DNA of 64,000 nt. Origin: Druceiella hillmani. Its lineage: Eukaryota > Arthropoda > Insecta > Lepidoptera > Hepialidae. Shown in pieces: positions 1 to 13,070 of the stretch. Each line of letters starts with the position of its first letter. Position 1 is the first letter of the stretch. Location: contig JAYKKI010000008.1 in NCBI GenBank assembly GCA_039881145.1, positions 30,672,501-30,736,500 on the forward strand, in the 5' to 3' direction. The translations under genes and the position numbers were made by a program. A model generated the notes under the pieces. That model saw only the letters and a list, made by a program, of their open reading frames with translations. It had not been told where the DNA came from and did not search any database.

Positions 1-265
1 TAACAAATATCTGATTAGACTTTTCTTTGTATTGATGGTCCATGCGAACGAAGTCGCGGGTTAGTGAAAACCCCATGGTTTCATCCCACAGGTATTATGC
101 CACTTGTCAGTTTAAAAGCCTATATCTTAAGTCGAATAATCATTTATATCTACACCAAGCCTCACGATAATCTGTATAACTGTTTAGGTGTGATTTAGTA
201 ACAAATATCCGATTAGACTTTTCTTTATATTTATAATCCATGCGAGCGAAGTCGTGAGTTAAAGT
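1..265 (+). repeat. Interspersed repeat fragment with duplicated tail
   Basis: A tail segment of about 65 bases beginning 'taacaaatat' and ending near 'gcgaacgaagtcgcggg' occurs at 1-65 and again, slightly diverged, at 199-262. Between them is 'ctgtttaggtgtgatttagtaacaaat', which reads as the body of the same repeat. I recognise the general pattern (a 'gtttaggcgtga' body and a 'gcgaagtcgcggg' end) as typical of common lepidopteran interspersed repeats, but I cannot name the family. The element is cut by the window edge. Confidence 0.6.
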
Positions 266-470
266 CAAGTGGGGCGCAAATAAAATTTAATAGCGATTAG
301 TTAATAAATATACTGTTTCTGTATAACGCCGAGTAGCGTTGAAAAAAATAGTAGGTAAAATATTAATAAATGAAAACTGCATTCAATCTGTTAACATACT
401 TGTTAATTATTTTACACTCAAGATATCAATTTTATACACGAACACAAAATGTAAATCTATATTCTTTGTC

Positions 471-705
471 ACGGCAATTGTAATTGCATAAAGATTGCTT
501 GAAAAAGCTTTATAGTATTACTGACATAATTGAATACTTGCACTCTGCAATCTGTAATTTCTTTAACGGCAATTGATGTGGCTATAATTGTATAAAGACT
601 GCGTGAAAAAGCTTTATTAGTATCGTTCATATAATTCAATTCTTGCACTCTGCATGCCTATAATGTTTTTAACGGCAATTGTAGCTGCTATAATTGGAAG
701 TTTTA
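471..705. repeat. Degenerate tandem repeat, about 100 bp unit, 2.3 copies
   Basis: The word 'acggcaattg' recurs at 471, 566 and 672 (spacing 95 and 106). Each copy continues with a 'ttgtataaaga' region, then 'gaaaaagcttta' and 'cttgcactctgca'. The third copy is partial and runs into the GC-rich island that follows. Confidence 0.7.
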
Positions 706-724
706 TTAGTCCAATAAGTTTATT

Positions 725-1085
725 AACCACTGCACGCGGATCGGCCACTCACCCAGCACGGTCCGTCGCTTACGATTATTTTCAAACTTTAATTGGCAGT
801 CCCGACGCAGCATCTCGCCGTCAGCATATGCCATCGCTCCCGTCGATCTCAATGCCCGCTAATGAGATAATGCCTCTCGATTTATCTGGCAGTCGCCGTG
901 GCGACGCGAGGGCCGGTTTATAAATATTGCGTAATTAATTATTATCCCATTCGCAATCGCCTTGGGGCGGTCGGCGTGCTGCGGTTGGGGCAATTTCGGC
1001 ATACGGGAGGATTTGCGGGCGACTATGCCGACCATAGTATACGATCACGTGCTTGGGTTAGTATGACGGGAATATTCGAATAGGG
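725..1085. other. GC-rich island (possible conserved non-coding element)
   Basis: This block is much richer in GC than its flanks. It contains TAAT-type words and a short ORF of about 89 codons overlapping another of 61. Neither resembles a known protein, and the frames are interrupted across the island. A cis-regulatory role is an inference from composition only. Confidence 0.35.
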
Positions 1086-2165
1086 TATAGTAAGTTTCCT
1101 AATAAAATGGTAGGTATCCAAAATCTATATGTATTATCATTAGTACTAATTTTAAAACTAATTTAAGCGTTTTAAAGCTTTTTTGAGATGTTTGCAAGAA
1201 AGAGAGGAGTTTTTACACTTTACACTCTGTCTATTTATTAAAATACACATATCTTCCAATTCTTGTCTTATATGTTAAAAAAAAAGATTGTTTTTTATGT
1301 CACAGTGCATACGACTCAAAATTTGTTGTTGAAGGTTACATTAGTTTTGTTCATTGTAGAACTGAATTTTTTTTTATATCTTTAATATGCTGAATTGTTT
1401 TATTCATATAAGCCATTTACAGACATTCAATTTCTTTCCACTTACGTGATTAAGTTATTGGTAGTTGCAGGGCAAGAAAATTGCATTGTTTTATTATTAT
1501 TTCCACTTCGAAATCTGAATAAAAGTATTAAAATGAATACCCAAATAATTAAGATACATATTTACTCAAATAATATAATTAAAAAATAACACTTGGAACT
1601 AGGTCATTTCCTGATTTACATCATATAATTTTATGTAAAAAGAAAATGAAAATGTTATTTCCAAAAATAGAAGTCATTTATCTCACGGTTTTTCTTTAAT
1701 TAATTATGTGGCCCACAGTCCATTTATAATTTCTAGTTGTATTCTTCTGTATCCATCGTTTTTTCGACTTACTCAACGCACAATATGTTGAACAAGGATT
1801 TTAGTTAAAACAAAAACAAATAAATGAAAATTAATTTTCATAGCAAAACACCCTATCAGTATTGCGAACGGTGAAAATAGTGATGAAAAAGATTTCGCGT
1901 ACTTTAATTGTTGAGAATGTTGTACAAAATACCAATAAAGTTTTTGGCCTCTGAACGGTTAAGGCGTGTATCGCGATATGAGTTTTCATGAGGCCTAAAA
2001 AATAATATTCAACGACAGAGGGAGATCAGAAATAAGAATAAGAGGGAGATAAGAAATTATTTCTATTATAAATAAATTATATAATTATCTGTTGACTACA
2101 AAAAACAGCTTCTTTGTATTTCCTTTTGCGTCTACAATATACTTATTACCTTTTAATAATCCAGC
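1086..2165. other. AT-rich spacer
   Basis: Low-complexity, T-rich and A-rich sequence with no ORF, repeat or motif that I can support. Confidence 0.5.
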
Positions 2166-2169
2166 ACTC

Positions 2170-2525
2170 CTGCATATGCGTATAGTGAGCGGGTGCACAT
2201 GCACAGACACACACACACCCATACACACCCAAAGCAGTTCCATATGTTGAAAGAGGAACTTACAGTATTGATTGTCGCTGCAATAATCCGCAATGTTCAT
2301 TAGAGCGACAAGTGGGAGCATAATATCTATCATCGTCGCGCCGCTCGCTGGAGGGGGACGAGAGGGCGCGCGGCCGGTCATCGGGCCCGGTCTTACTGCA
2401 TACTTTTTTGCGGCATGCATCGTAGTCGCCCACTCTCATATGTTCCGTCGAAGCCGTTCTTCCGCCACTCGCAACAACGCAACTAGAACAAGACATCAAC
2501 AATCACGACTACAGGAAAAGCTCAT
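2170..2525. other. GC-rich island with CA-rich start
   Basis: An imperfect (CA)n tract lies at about 2,203-2,230. It is followed by a GC-rich block containing 'ggagggggacgagagggcgcgcggccgg' (about 2,350-2,377). ORFs of 80-111 codons are open on both strands through the same bases, as expected from GC composition rather than coding. No domain is recognisable. Confidence 0.35.
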
Positions 2526-2584
2526 CGAAGTATTTGTCCGAAACTGCAACAAGGAACGTGCAAATATATTGTGTTTTGGCCTTA

Positions 2585-3235
2585 CATAAACTTGATTCAA
2601 GATAATATGTTGCGCTTATCTAAGCTTTTCTCTCTCTACTATGCTTTCTCTCTATTTAATACATTTTTCATATAAGGTATGGTAATTAAAAGTCAGTTAA
2701 AATTTTTAATTAGATATTTGACAGAGGCAGGTAATTTCAAATATATCTAAATATGCTAATAAGATAATTGGTATAAAATATTTTAAAGATTAAAAAATAG
2801 TACTTATCTAACATTTATTAAAATTAAATGATAATATTACCAGAATAAGAGAGATATATAGACGATTTTTTAAATTAAAATTTCGTTATTTTTATGCAGT
2901 CGAGGTACACTCATCTATGCAATAATTTGAGTCTAAATCAATAATAATTTGAGTGAATCATGTTGAGTCGCGAATGTTACAGATTTAATTTATTTTTGTA
3001 CGCATTAACTATGTGTCATCTACTTTATTACTGTATTTAATCATTATTTTCGTTTTTTTTTCTTTCTTTTGTCGTATCAGTCATCTGTTATTCTTCTGTT
3101 CTTCGAAAATAGTTCTATCATGTTAATGCATATTCAATTCTCTAACGACCTTATTATGACAATTAATAGTATTATCAACAATGATTTGGTAATAATTCAA
3201 GGAAAATATTAAACTAATATTTATTTGAATATATC
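2585..3235. other. AT-rich spacer
   Basis: No gene, repeat array or hairpin identified. Confidence 0.5.
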
Positions 3236-3249
3236 GTGATTTAATTAGT

Positions 3250-3490
3250 ACTCGGTGCAGTGCGGACGCGCGCCGCGTTGGACCCCACGCGCGACAGACA
3301 CTAGTAGAATCATTTTATGAGCCGCCGATTTATCTCGCTTCAAAAATATATTTCATATTAGGTAATGAAGTGTGGGAGCCACGCCATTTGCGGTCTCATG
3401 GCGCTCTACTCGGAGAGCGCCCTGCATGAGGGGACATTGGCTAATTATTATTTCGTTTTATACGTTTTAAACAATATTTACGTACGGCTG
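3250..3490. other. GC-rich island
   Basis: Two GC-rich pulses (about 3,255-3,300 and 3,370-3,435) flank 'gccgccgatttatctcgc'. TAAT words occur at the right edge ('ggctaattattattt'). No coding frame spans it, and function is unknown. Confidence 0.35.
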
Positions 3491-3499
3491 CGCTGCCAG

Positions 3500-4885
3500 A
3501 CTTGTTTTGTATCATGCAACAAAAAAAGTATAAGTTGAAAATAAGGGACAGCAAATGAAACAGAACACGGGACATATCTCCATTGTTACACCGATTATTG
3601 CAAAATTAATAAAGTTGAATAAGTTCGAGTACAATTACAAGTTAAGAAGCTTCATTTCCATGAGAATTTTTTACACATGCTAATTTTTTCCTCGGCTCTG
3701 TGTTTGAAAAAGCGTAAAAAAAAGAAAGTATTTATTGTTTGTGGCTTGGTTGTGTCTCAATTGTAGATATATTATAATCGTGGCTGTTTCAACAGTCTTC
3801 AACTCAATATATGGAAATCTATAAAAATCTTAATTCCAAGCTATGTTCCGTAATTATATTTTAATTCTATTAGGAGGGATAAGGCTATAAGTTTAAGCAA
3901 AGATATACATAGGGAGAAGTCGTTTTTAATAAAAAAATTAGAATGTCAAATGGTGGGTATTAAAAATGATACATGATACATGACACAAAAGTGGTACATG
4001 ATAGAATGACGAGAGAGAATTGTCTATTTTTTAAAATTTAGAAAAATATTTCGAGAAAAGTCGATAAAAAAGTAAGTCGTACTCAGAACCTGCGGCTGTA
4101 CACAAACATAAAAATAGCTGTAGCTCGGTTAGCACTGGTTAATCAGACAGTGGGAGTTAGGAAAGAAAAAACTTAACTTTTTGCTTTAGAAAATAAATAA
4201 CTGAAGAATTAATAAATAGGCAAACTGATTTTGAACTATGAGATTATGCTCGTAGCGACGTAGAAACCGGTACCATGAAATCAAACGTGATTAGATTGAT
4301 ATTTTTCAAATTTTGAAGAGATTTAACTTTGATTTTGGCACAATTGGGTCATTATTTATTTTTGAAAATTAATTGAAATTAATTTTCAGTACGTGTAAGT
4401 TGGTCTCGCATCAATGGTTCGTATATATTATTATTAAGAAAATAAAATTTGAATTTATTGAAAGATAAAATATACGATAATAGAATAAAATTCCTTTTTA
4501 ATTTATTATTCTGGTGGCAAAAAATGGAAATACTAAAGTATAAGTAAAAAGAACAATATAATTTTATTGAGGACAGGACATATTATTTTGAAATGTCCAT
4601 CTAAAATATTACGAGTAACATTAAGGACAAGGATTATTCTCAATATAATTATTAAATACATGGATATGAATGTTCACTTCAATACGAATAAGAGTGAAAT
4701 GAAAACAAGTTAGGCTTGTTTGACTTGCAATCTGACTGACCTACTGCATTGCTCTCTCTAAACATTACCAACGTGTTTCACTTTTCGTTACAATTTTATT
4801 TCTTGACTTACAAACTTAAACTACCTTGTAAAATTTAATTATGAAACTTTAGATAAACAACTATAGTTATTTACACGAATTGTAT
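3500..4885. other. AT-rich spacer
   Basis: The only structure seen is a short local direct repeat of 'gatacatga' words around 3,966-4,003. No gene can be supported. Confidence 0.5.
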
Positions 4886-4894
4886 TCAATGTAG

Positions 4895-5135
4895 CGACAA
4901 GTGCCCACGCATGTGTTCAGGTTCGTGTAGGTATTCGCGAAGGGCGCGTTGTCCGTCGGTCCGCGACGTCGGTCGCGCCCCGCACTGTAGGCGGCGAAAG
5001 GTCAGCGCGGGCGGCGCCCTATCAAATGTCAAGCGGCGGCCAGTTGCGCTCCAATGAACTTTTAATCATATCGTAGTAGGCGGTGAGAGGGAGAGAGAGA
5101 GAGTACTAATTAGGAGAGCTGTACGGGTGGGTGGG
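4895..5135. other. GC-rich island with GA tract
   Basis: A very GC-rich core at about 4,935-5,045 is followed by 'cttttaatcatatcg' and a GA-rich tract at about 5,084-5,103. The abrupt boundaries on both sides make it stand out from the spacer. No ORF is supported. It is a candidate regulatory element only. Confidence 0.4.
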
Positions 5136-5164
5136 TCGTAGAGCAATGCGGCTTTGAGATCTTA

Positions 5165-6480
5165 CGATACTTTGAGTAAATACGAATTCTGTTTATGGGT
5201 TCTTAACAGCGAAAGAATTAAAAGTTGGATGAAGGTAGAACCATAAGTTGTATGTAAAATTAATGAGGATATCTTTAACGTTTATTAATTCATTTAGTAT
5301 TGAATATAGATAAATATTCAATCAAATTTGACATTATACATAAAAGTTAAATGTCGATATTTGTTATAATGCAAGTATTTTATTATGAGACTATACCATG
5401 GTAAACCTCTTGGTCAAATTTCGATTTATTGAGCGTGAAATTATATCCAACAATGAATACACAAATCTCAACATTAAAGAATAAATTACTTTAGGAAGGT
5501 TGCAAAAAATACACTACAGTTTAGACAAATTAATTTGATTACTTTTTATATTATTTATAGTTTAATATAAGTTAGTAGAAAACGCGTTGCAGATATTACA
5601 CTTTAAAAATCGGTAAAAATAACGTAACATCTCATACTTATATTGAATGCTACTTATATGTAATAATGTGTTATGGTGATCTCATTGGTTTAAATTAATT
5701 TATTTATAAAATTGTCATACGTTTAAATAAAATTTTCAATTGAAACTTTATTAGTGGTAGTCAGAAATTGAAAACATGACAGAATAAATCGATTAGGTAT
5801 TAAGGAAAGGATGACTTGAAAATATTCTCATCACGAATTCACAAGAAAAGTTGATTTTATTTTCAAATGTGTTTCATCAAAAAATCATTTTCCTATCAAT
5901 ACGAAGTCATTTCTTATAACTCATCGGTGTAGTTTGGATAATATCTGTTTTAATTAAAATTTTTAAATGAATTATAATTAAAATGTTTCATGTTGGACCC
6001 GATGAATGCTTGTCATTTGTCTTGCTCCGTTTGTTAAAGATAATTTTATTTTCGGCATCGAATTTTCACAGGTTTATTGATGATAATCTTGTTTTATATA
6101 ATAAACGTAATAGAATGGGTGATTAAATTAACGTAAATTGCAAACAACATTTTTCAATATAAGGGAACTTTTCTGTTTTTTTTTCATACGTTTATGACGT
6201 AAAGTTTTTAGGACTTTTTGAAAAAATGTGGCTATGTTTTTAACATATGCTTTAAGCATTTTTCGATTTTTAATATTAAAGTTGAATTATTTATTTACAT
6301 TTATGTTTTTATTTAGTTTATTATTTATAAATATAAAACAGAGGCCTAACAAAATTCTAAATATCGAAAACTAAAAAAATGGGTTTATTATATTTTTAAA
6401 CATATAATTTCTTCTATCGTTTTATTACTCAGAATAATGCGCCAATTCAGCTCTATGAAAATATACTGAAGAACACGTTT
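5165..6480. other. AT-rich spacer
   Basis: No supportable gene or repeat. Homopolymeric A and T runs are common. Confidence 0.5.
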
Positions 6481-6489
6481 GTATGTGTA

Positions 6490-6594
<105 letters not shown>

Positions 6595-6599
6595 CATAT

Positions 6600-7545
6600 A
6601 ATATATTATATGTTCATGAAAATAATGAAATCTCTATAAGTCAGACACTAAATTGCTTTTATATATTCGCTATTCTGTTGGCAGATGAATATGACAAAAG
6701 AAACATAATTCCAGACAATTTTTTAAACAGCAATATCACGAAATAAGATAAGATACTTGATGCTCAAAGCTACTCAGTTTAGTAATAAAATCGATTTACT
6801 ATAACACAAATTAACCGTCATTCTATCTATAGTGCTGTAAACCGTTTAATTATATTCCCTCCACTTTGTATTACTAAATTTAGTTAATTACGATTAACCA
6901 TTAAAACGTAATCGTATATGACATATTTTGATAACAAAAGTGTCATGGTAACTCTAGATATGTTATCTGATTCTTTGGAATGGCCCTAATCAAGACAGCA
7001 AGCCTAGTAATAGATTTATCAGTGCGGGAAATGACTGCAACGGGGAAAGATTATAAGAAAAAAGTAAAAACGATGCAAATACTCATTTAAGCAGATAGGA
7101 TTAACTGAAATACTTGTATTTGAGCTATGGAGAAATCTGGAAATGTAGAAAAAAACAAGTATATGCTGTTATAAGGCATAGAAACCTCTTCAAATACGAC
7201 TAATTGTACTTTAACTGCCTTATGAACTTATTAACTGTCTTGTTATGAAACAATAAGTTTAGAGTACAATTAAATTAAAAAGCTGAAATAACGTCAGTTA
7301 TCAGTAGTTATGATTTTATTATGATATACTTGGAATAACATGTGTTCTGTCATCCAAGTCAACAAATGTTCTGTCATGTCAATGACATCCCCTAGGCGTA
7401 TCGATAGAATTTTCTTCGTAGATTTAACGTCAAAAACTTTGCCAACAGTTCAAAGACCAGTCGTAGCATTCTGACCACACTCTAAACGATTTACATTTTC
7501 TTCTTCCTACCATCAACATGCATAACGATAAATCCCAAGCCTCAC
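6600..7545. other. AT-rich spacer
   Basis: Near 7,340-7,378 there is a short direct repeat of 'tgttctgtcat' separated by about 27 bases. Nothing else is supportable. Confidence 0.45.
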
Positions 7546-7559
7546 ACATCTACACAATT

Positions 7560-7800
7560 ATACGCAATATTGAGTGACAATAATCGCGCGCGCTCACCTC
7601 GTCGCATTCCATGGAAATTGAGTCGAGGCGGCGCGCAAGGCAGTGAAGGTGAAGAGGTGTTTGTCGCTGAATTTCATTTGTCGTATTATGCGAGAATTGA
7701 TCGCGCACAATCGCACAAAGGTGTACATGACTCAACTACATAACGATTACACGGCGCCGCTGGCGCTGAGTCGCGCGGCTATGATTTAAACCTGCTATAG
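7560..7800. other. GC-rich island
   Basis: CG-rich sequence with several 'gcgcgc' words, 'ggcgccgctggcgct' and flanking 'acaataatcg' and 'tatgatttaa'. The minus-strand ORF of 61 codons has no recognisable domain. Possible cis-regulatory element. Confidence 0.35.
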
Positions 7801-7804
7801 GGTG

Positions 7805-9175
7805 CTTGAGAGGTCTTGACCGCGTGGGAATATTTTGAAAATTATTGTTATTTTTCTTTGTCAAGAAGTATATGATTGAAATGCCTATTTCTGTATAAGT
7901 ATGATTGTATTTGTATATAGTATTATTATTAGCATTTTGAGTATAAATTTGACTTATAAATATTAAAGTCTCCGCATAAATGTTAGTTATGATGTTGATT
8001 TGAATCGCTTATATTTATTTAAATAGAAAAAAATGCACTATTTTATAAAGAAGTATTTTAAATTTATTCTTGTCTCAGATAATAAATTAATAAGACGTGT
8101 GTTTCTTTTAATTCAGACACATGAAATGAAGTTTCTTTAGATGTTTTCGTTGTGAACCAAAAGTGGGGCGTTTTTCTTGGGTTTTTTTTGGGGCATCTTT
8201 TAATAAATTATACTTTCAGCTATAATGTATTCACTTTCTTTAGTTTAACGTAGGAGATAAGTACGTTATTTAAATTATAGTTATGAAGTCCAGAAGTAAA
8301 ATACAGATCAAGGTAGCGAGATATTGAGGAATAAATTAATAGTAAAGTAGCAAAAATATAATAAGACATAAGGAAATCCGGTTGGTTACATTAGATAATG
8401 ATATGTCTTCTACTATCTGAAATTGTAATTATTCTCTGCTCGGGATATCGATCATCGAGAAAAAATCGTTGGAATACAATAAAAATACGATATCTTTCAA
8501 GTCATATCAAACACGTTTAATGGGTATATTCAGGTTGTTGAAAACAATATATTTATACAAAAAGTAATAATAAAATGTACTTAAAAGTAACAATGTATAA
8601 AAATATCTTTTGTAAATGCACTGCTTATTGACTTTTATCATATTTTTTATGGAAACATAGAAATATTTTCATGTATATGTAGTGGACTTATTTTTATACA
8701 AATAATTTTTTAAAACTAATAATGGAAATTAAATGGCAGAAGGAAATTTAGATATTAAATATTAAGTTAATTTGTTAAATACGAAATAAAACTTACTTTA
8801 AAAATCATGAACAAACGAACAAAATTAAATTCAAAACCAACAATATAAAATTGAAAACGGATCAGTGGACAAAATTAAATGACAGGCTGGGCTTTTTAGT
8901 CTTAGGAGAACTATTTCAGAGGAAGAAGACTTACTAGACCTAGACTTATTACCATTGGTCTCGTTTGGAAATTGTATTAAGTAGTTTTCCAACTTTTAAT
9001 CTCAATTTGAGTATTTACCATCGGCAGTGACGTGATATACATATTAAGACCATTCCTATTCGTAGTGTTAGTGATTGTGCGTTATTTTAATTGGAATATT
9101 ACATCTAGAGTTGAGAGCGTATCAATTGTTACGACAAATCCACGTATTGTTTAATACATTCTGCTAAAATTTTAA
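7805..9175. other. AT-rich spacer
   Basis: No gene, repeat or structured element found. Confidence 0.45.
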
Positions 9176-9179
9176 GGCC

Positions 9180-9238
9180 AAAACGCAACACCAATTGTAG
9201 AAGCATTTTCATTGCTTCTACAATCGGTGTTGCGTTTT
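9180..9238. repeat. Perfect-length hairpin (26 bp stem, 7 nt loop)
   Basis: Left arm 9,180-9,205 (aaaacgcaacacc...) pairs with right arm 9,213-9,238 over 26 bases. There is a single mismatch, which would be a G-U pair in RNA. The loop is 'ttttcat'. Weaker pairing of about 8 bases can extend the stem outside a small internal bulge. It could be a short inverted-repeat element, a templated inversion, or a small-RNA precursor. The sequence alone does not decide. Confidence 0.85.
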
Positions 9239-9289
9239 AGCAACACTTTAAATGATTCAAAACTATAATACTCCCACTATACCCAGACG

Positions 9290-9870
9290 AAGCTTACTCG
9301 CAGCAAGTCAAGTGTTTGCGAGGCGCGAGTATGAATATATTATGTACGTGGAAATATTTTAAATTAACTGCTCAGCGTCTGCTCCAGGTGGCGCGGCAGC
9401 CGGTTCCCCTGTCACGTGACACCCCGCGCCCTAGCGCCCCGCCCTCGCCCCCGGTGAGAGTTTAAACCTGACAAATGTGCGATGCGAATTTCAACAATTT
9501 CCTCACAAGAACTCGATGCCCCATATGCAAACGAGTACGTATTATATGCGAGAGCGGTGCGCTACGGAGGAATTGCCTACTCGCGAGGCGGCGCCCGCCT
9601 CTGGATTATTATAGTCGAGTTAGGCAACTCGCTGTTCCGGCTATGGCTCCCGATACGCGTCACAATTTTCAATTGCGGCTCTGACACGGCGACAATAAAA
9701 GATTACGGTAATGTGCTAGAGAAATGTCGCACGCACCTGTTGTGTAATTCTATTCCGATTTCCTATGTGCTCGCGTGCGTGCTCTCCAATCTGCATATCG
9801 AAGTTGAACGCAGAATGAGAATTAAGATGTCAGATTGTAGAGATGTGATATCACTTAAGATCTGTCTGAC
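9290..9870. other. GC-rich island carrying a 132-codon ORF of unknown meaning
   Basis: This is one of the longest GC-rich islands. A plus-strand frame opens at about 9,482 and runs 132 codons to 9,880, and a 69-codon frame overlaps it. The predicted protein has no recognised domain, no clear signal peptide and no upstream gene context. The opening coincides with the GC-rich zone, so it is probably fortuitous. Homeodomain-like words and an 'atatgcaaac' octamer-like word (about 9,527) occur inside. Confidence 0.35.
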
Positions 9871-9884
9871 TATTGACTAAGGTC

Positions 9885-10295
9885 CAATGAGTGATCAAAG
9901 GTATCTTCAAAAATTCTTCGGCACTCCTATTATGTGTATTATACATATTAAAAGGCTATTTATTTATTGCCAGTATTTCAGGCACAAATTTATAATAGAG
10001 AAATAAAGTCGAGTTCTGTCTAATCTCTAATAGCCTGCGAAACCTGTCAACGAAAGTATTCGAAACAAATAAACATATTTATATTTTTTTAATGTATCTT
10101 TGTATTGTTCTTGTTTAGTGATCTTTTTGTCTATTAGTTTAAAGCGAACAAGTTATTTTAAAATCGTCATGTAAATGTCTAACAAAAGATAAATATTAAT
10201 TCGAAAATTTGGAGATCACTTTTATAAATTACGTGTCTTAGTGTCCTCCACTTCTTATGTCTCCACTTTCATTGTGTCTTCTTCTCTTGTTTTCT
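9885..10295. other. AT-rich spacer
   Basis: No supportable feature. Confidence 0.45.
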
Positions 10296-10299
10296 TGTT

Positions 10300-10830
10300 T
10301 GAGAGGAAGATGCCCATAAGTTTGCGATGCCACACGTTTCGGAACGTCGTTGACGATCTTCTTTCTTAATTGGCGATTTTTGGTGATGATTTTAGCTTAT
10401 TCGATAGTCAAATATTAGTTTTATAGATTTTGCTGATGAGTCTAGTCATCTTTGACGTTGGGTATTGATCCTTCCAGGCTGTCGGTTTTTTCTGTCAGAG
10501 GAGCTCGAGTGGTAAATGATAAAGGTTCAATCGAAAAAGTTGGCCGAACCAACATAGTCGCCGTCTTTGGATTAGTTCAATGATTGTTGGCTGATTCTCA
10601 CAGCTCAGTCTAATCTTTTCAATCCAGATGTAGTCGCGGTGCCATTTTTGGAGGATTTGTCGAAGACAATGTGTTTGAAAGATCTTAAGTTTTTGCAAAT
10701 CTGACTTTTGCAATATCAGGTTTCAGATTCATAAAAATAGACGGGCAGGATAAGTGTTCGGAGTAGGCAGAGTTTGGTCTTGAGGGAAGTGATGGCTTGC
10801 CATATGCGCTCTGTAGATATTACATTGGTT
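10300..10830 (-). mobile_element. Decayed LINE (non-LTR retrotransposon) ORF fragment
   Basis: On the minus strand this encodes the region just after the reverse transcriptase core of an endonuclease/reverse-transcriptase LINE protein. Reading from about 10,815 downward, the translation contains LKTKLCLLRTLILPVYFYES, which corresponds to the family pattern '...LP.L.YG.ETW'. After a stop and a frameshift the second frame (10,713 down to 10,495) continues with LQKLKIFQTHCLRQIL and IQRRRLCWFGQLFRL, matching the usual pattern 'R.LEAFH.RCLR.IL' then 'RRRLRWFGH..R'. Sequence from 10,494 down to about 10,300 may be the degraded C-terminal tail but is less certain. No endonuclease or catalytic YxDD segment is present, so this is a dead 3'-end fragment, consistent with the 5' truncation usual for LINEs. 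The clade was not assigned. Confidence 0.82.
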
Positions 10831-10839
10831 TATTTTGAA

Positions 10840-11740
10840 CGTATGTAAATAAATGTAGGTAAACAAAGATAAACAAATACTTTGGTAGGGTACGGAGTGA
10901 GTTTTAACTTCCCTCGTAATTACCGTTATGCAGCTAGTAGAGAACATATCAGTTAATATATTCTCTGGTAAGGTCTTCTTAGCTTGTTTGTCCACTACGC
11001 TGTATACACGGTCTTCTTGTACTATATATAGTATTTTTTCGGACAATACTATTTGCATTGCCACACAATTGGTATTTATTTGTTGAAGTCCCAATAATAT
11101 AAGCATTAAATTCTTAATGGTAAAATGTAATTATTAAAATGCTATATATAAGTAGATAATCCGCCTTGTAAGTAAAGGAAGTAAGTTATCGAATCGTAAG
11201 TCATGTTTGCTTCAGTATTCATTATATTCAGTTAAATATTTGATGCGACTTTATGAAAGTTATTACTACATGGTCACATTGAAGTAACTGGGAATAAACT
11301 ATTTATCCCTCTCTAACTTCTTTACTTGTCTATCACATGAAAATAACCCTTATCTCTTTTTTCTATATAAATTAAAATTGTTTTTTAATCCATCTTTTGG
11401 ATATTTTCTTCATTAAGTTTTTTTTTCATTACTAAATCCTTACATTGTCGATGTTCTCAAACAGTCATTTCTAATCCCGTTCTATACTACCGTAAAAATT
11501 ATTGTCTTAAATAATTGGAAAGTTAAAAAAAAAGTTTGTAACAATTTGTAATATTTTTGATAATTGAGGAAAATCAATTGTAAAAGTTTATAGTCATAAA
11601 CTAGGGTTTTTTTACGTTAAATATGGGAACAAACTCAAATACATTTGGAACAAGTCTTTTCTTCATTACGAAAACCTCTAGGTTTATACAGCCGATGTAC
11701 GTTTATTTTTCAATTTCTCTAGTTAATTTCGTGTCGCACC
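10840..11740. other. AT-rich spacer
   Basis: The minus-strand ORF of about 125 codons ending near 10,729 is partly a shadow of the LINE fragment. No independent gene is supported. Confidence 0.4.
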
Positions 11741-11945
11741 GGTACCGATATCATAAATTACGCAAAACAGTGGCGGCGCCGGGTGCAGCGTCGCCCGCAA
11801 CATTCCGGCGCGCGGTCGTCACGACGCGAACTTTTCCCCCGCTGCGTTGTTGAAATTTCAGCTACGCCGTCGATATTTATTGCATTCCTGCTGCGCGCTT
11901 CGATTTCACACGAAATCGGATATAACAGAAGGCGCCGCCCCAATT
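11740..11945. other. GC-rich island
   Basis: A compact GC-rich block with 'gtggcggcgccgggtgcagcg' type sequence (about 11,770-11,791) and a homeodomain-like ATTA word near each edge. Short ORFs are open on both strands, which argues against coding. Confidence 0.35.
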
Positions 11946-11949
11946 CATA

Positions 11950-13065
11950 GTTAATATTTACGAGTATCTACAAAAAAAAATAATCTTGCTCGTAATGTTG
12001 ACTTGCATTACAATATTTTGTTTTGTTTTTCGGGAGACATACGATTTTCTAAATATCTTATGGTATTGTTAATGTTTATTACATTAATATAAACTAAATA
12101 GTAATGGAGATGACGTAGTTCCGATGCTTTTACTTTATTATATATTTACCTTTTTTGCGTATTATATACTTCGGTTTGTGGTTGTTTTCTTATATTACCC
12201 TCTTTACAAATATTTTTTATTACAAATGTATATTAACCACAACGTCTTTCTGTCGTTTCGTCTGTTCATTTACAACTTGAGTTCTATTAGATGGTTTTTT
12301 ATGCAGTTTTCACGGTTACATAGAGTATTTATGCAGAAAGGTTTTTAGGTGTAAAACATTAGTGTAGATAATAAGCTTGCAGGATCTGTATTAATATTTG
12401 AAAGGGAAGTTTTTGAACGAGAATTGGCACGAAGCGCTGATGGATGGCGCGACAACAGTAGGGATACCGGGGGTTGGGAAGTCATTCTAACAGAAAGATT
12501 AAAATTCAATCGTCAATCGCGGAAATGGGGACATCACAAGTTTTACGTGAGTGAAATCGCAGAAAAATGCTAGTTAGTAATATTTTTAAATGAGATATTT
12601 TGATTATTTTGTATACTTTTGAATTAAGTACTTCAATTTTAAATTACGTGGTTATCTGTATAATACCTGCATAATATGGCTTTAGAATCAATATTAAAAC
12701 GATTGTAATCCATAGGTTAGTTTCATTGTTAAATATACAACTTACTTTTATAGCTGAGATGTTAACTTAGCGTTAAATTAATACTTAAAGTAATATACTT
12801 TGTAATTTTCTTCTATGGAATTATTTCGGAAAATTTAGAAGTTTCTCTGATGTGGTTAGCAAAGATTTGTATTAATAAACATTTTATATGCGCCAACGTA
12901 ACCAGCAAATATAAATTTTAAAGTCAGTGAAAGAATTGCTAAAATAATGAAGGCATACTTTTCATGCCGTTGCTGTTTATTATTATTTTAATTTCCTCCA
13001 ACTTTTTTTTACATTTCTTGTGAGTGTGTTTGCATGAGCGGTTTAGAGATGAGCGTTGTTTTTGT
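11950..13065. other. AT-rich spacer
   Basis: Only a slightly GC-richer patch at about 12,420-12,540 stands out. It was examined as a possible LINE tail and not accepted. Confidence 0.4.
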
Positions 13066-13070
13066 TATTC

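Noticed and set aside
12405..12560. GC-balanced patch whose translation has a faint 'LAR..DG.W' pattern like a LINE tail
   Set aside because: Too short and too weak, and no neighbouring LINE motifs could be found in any frame.
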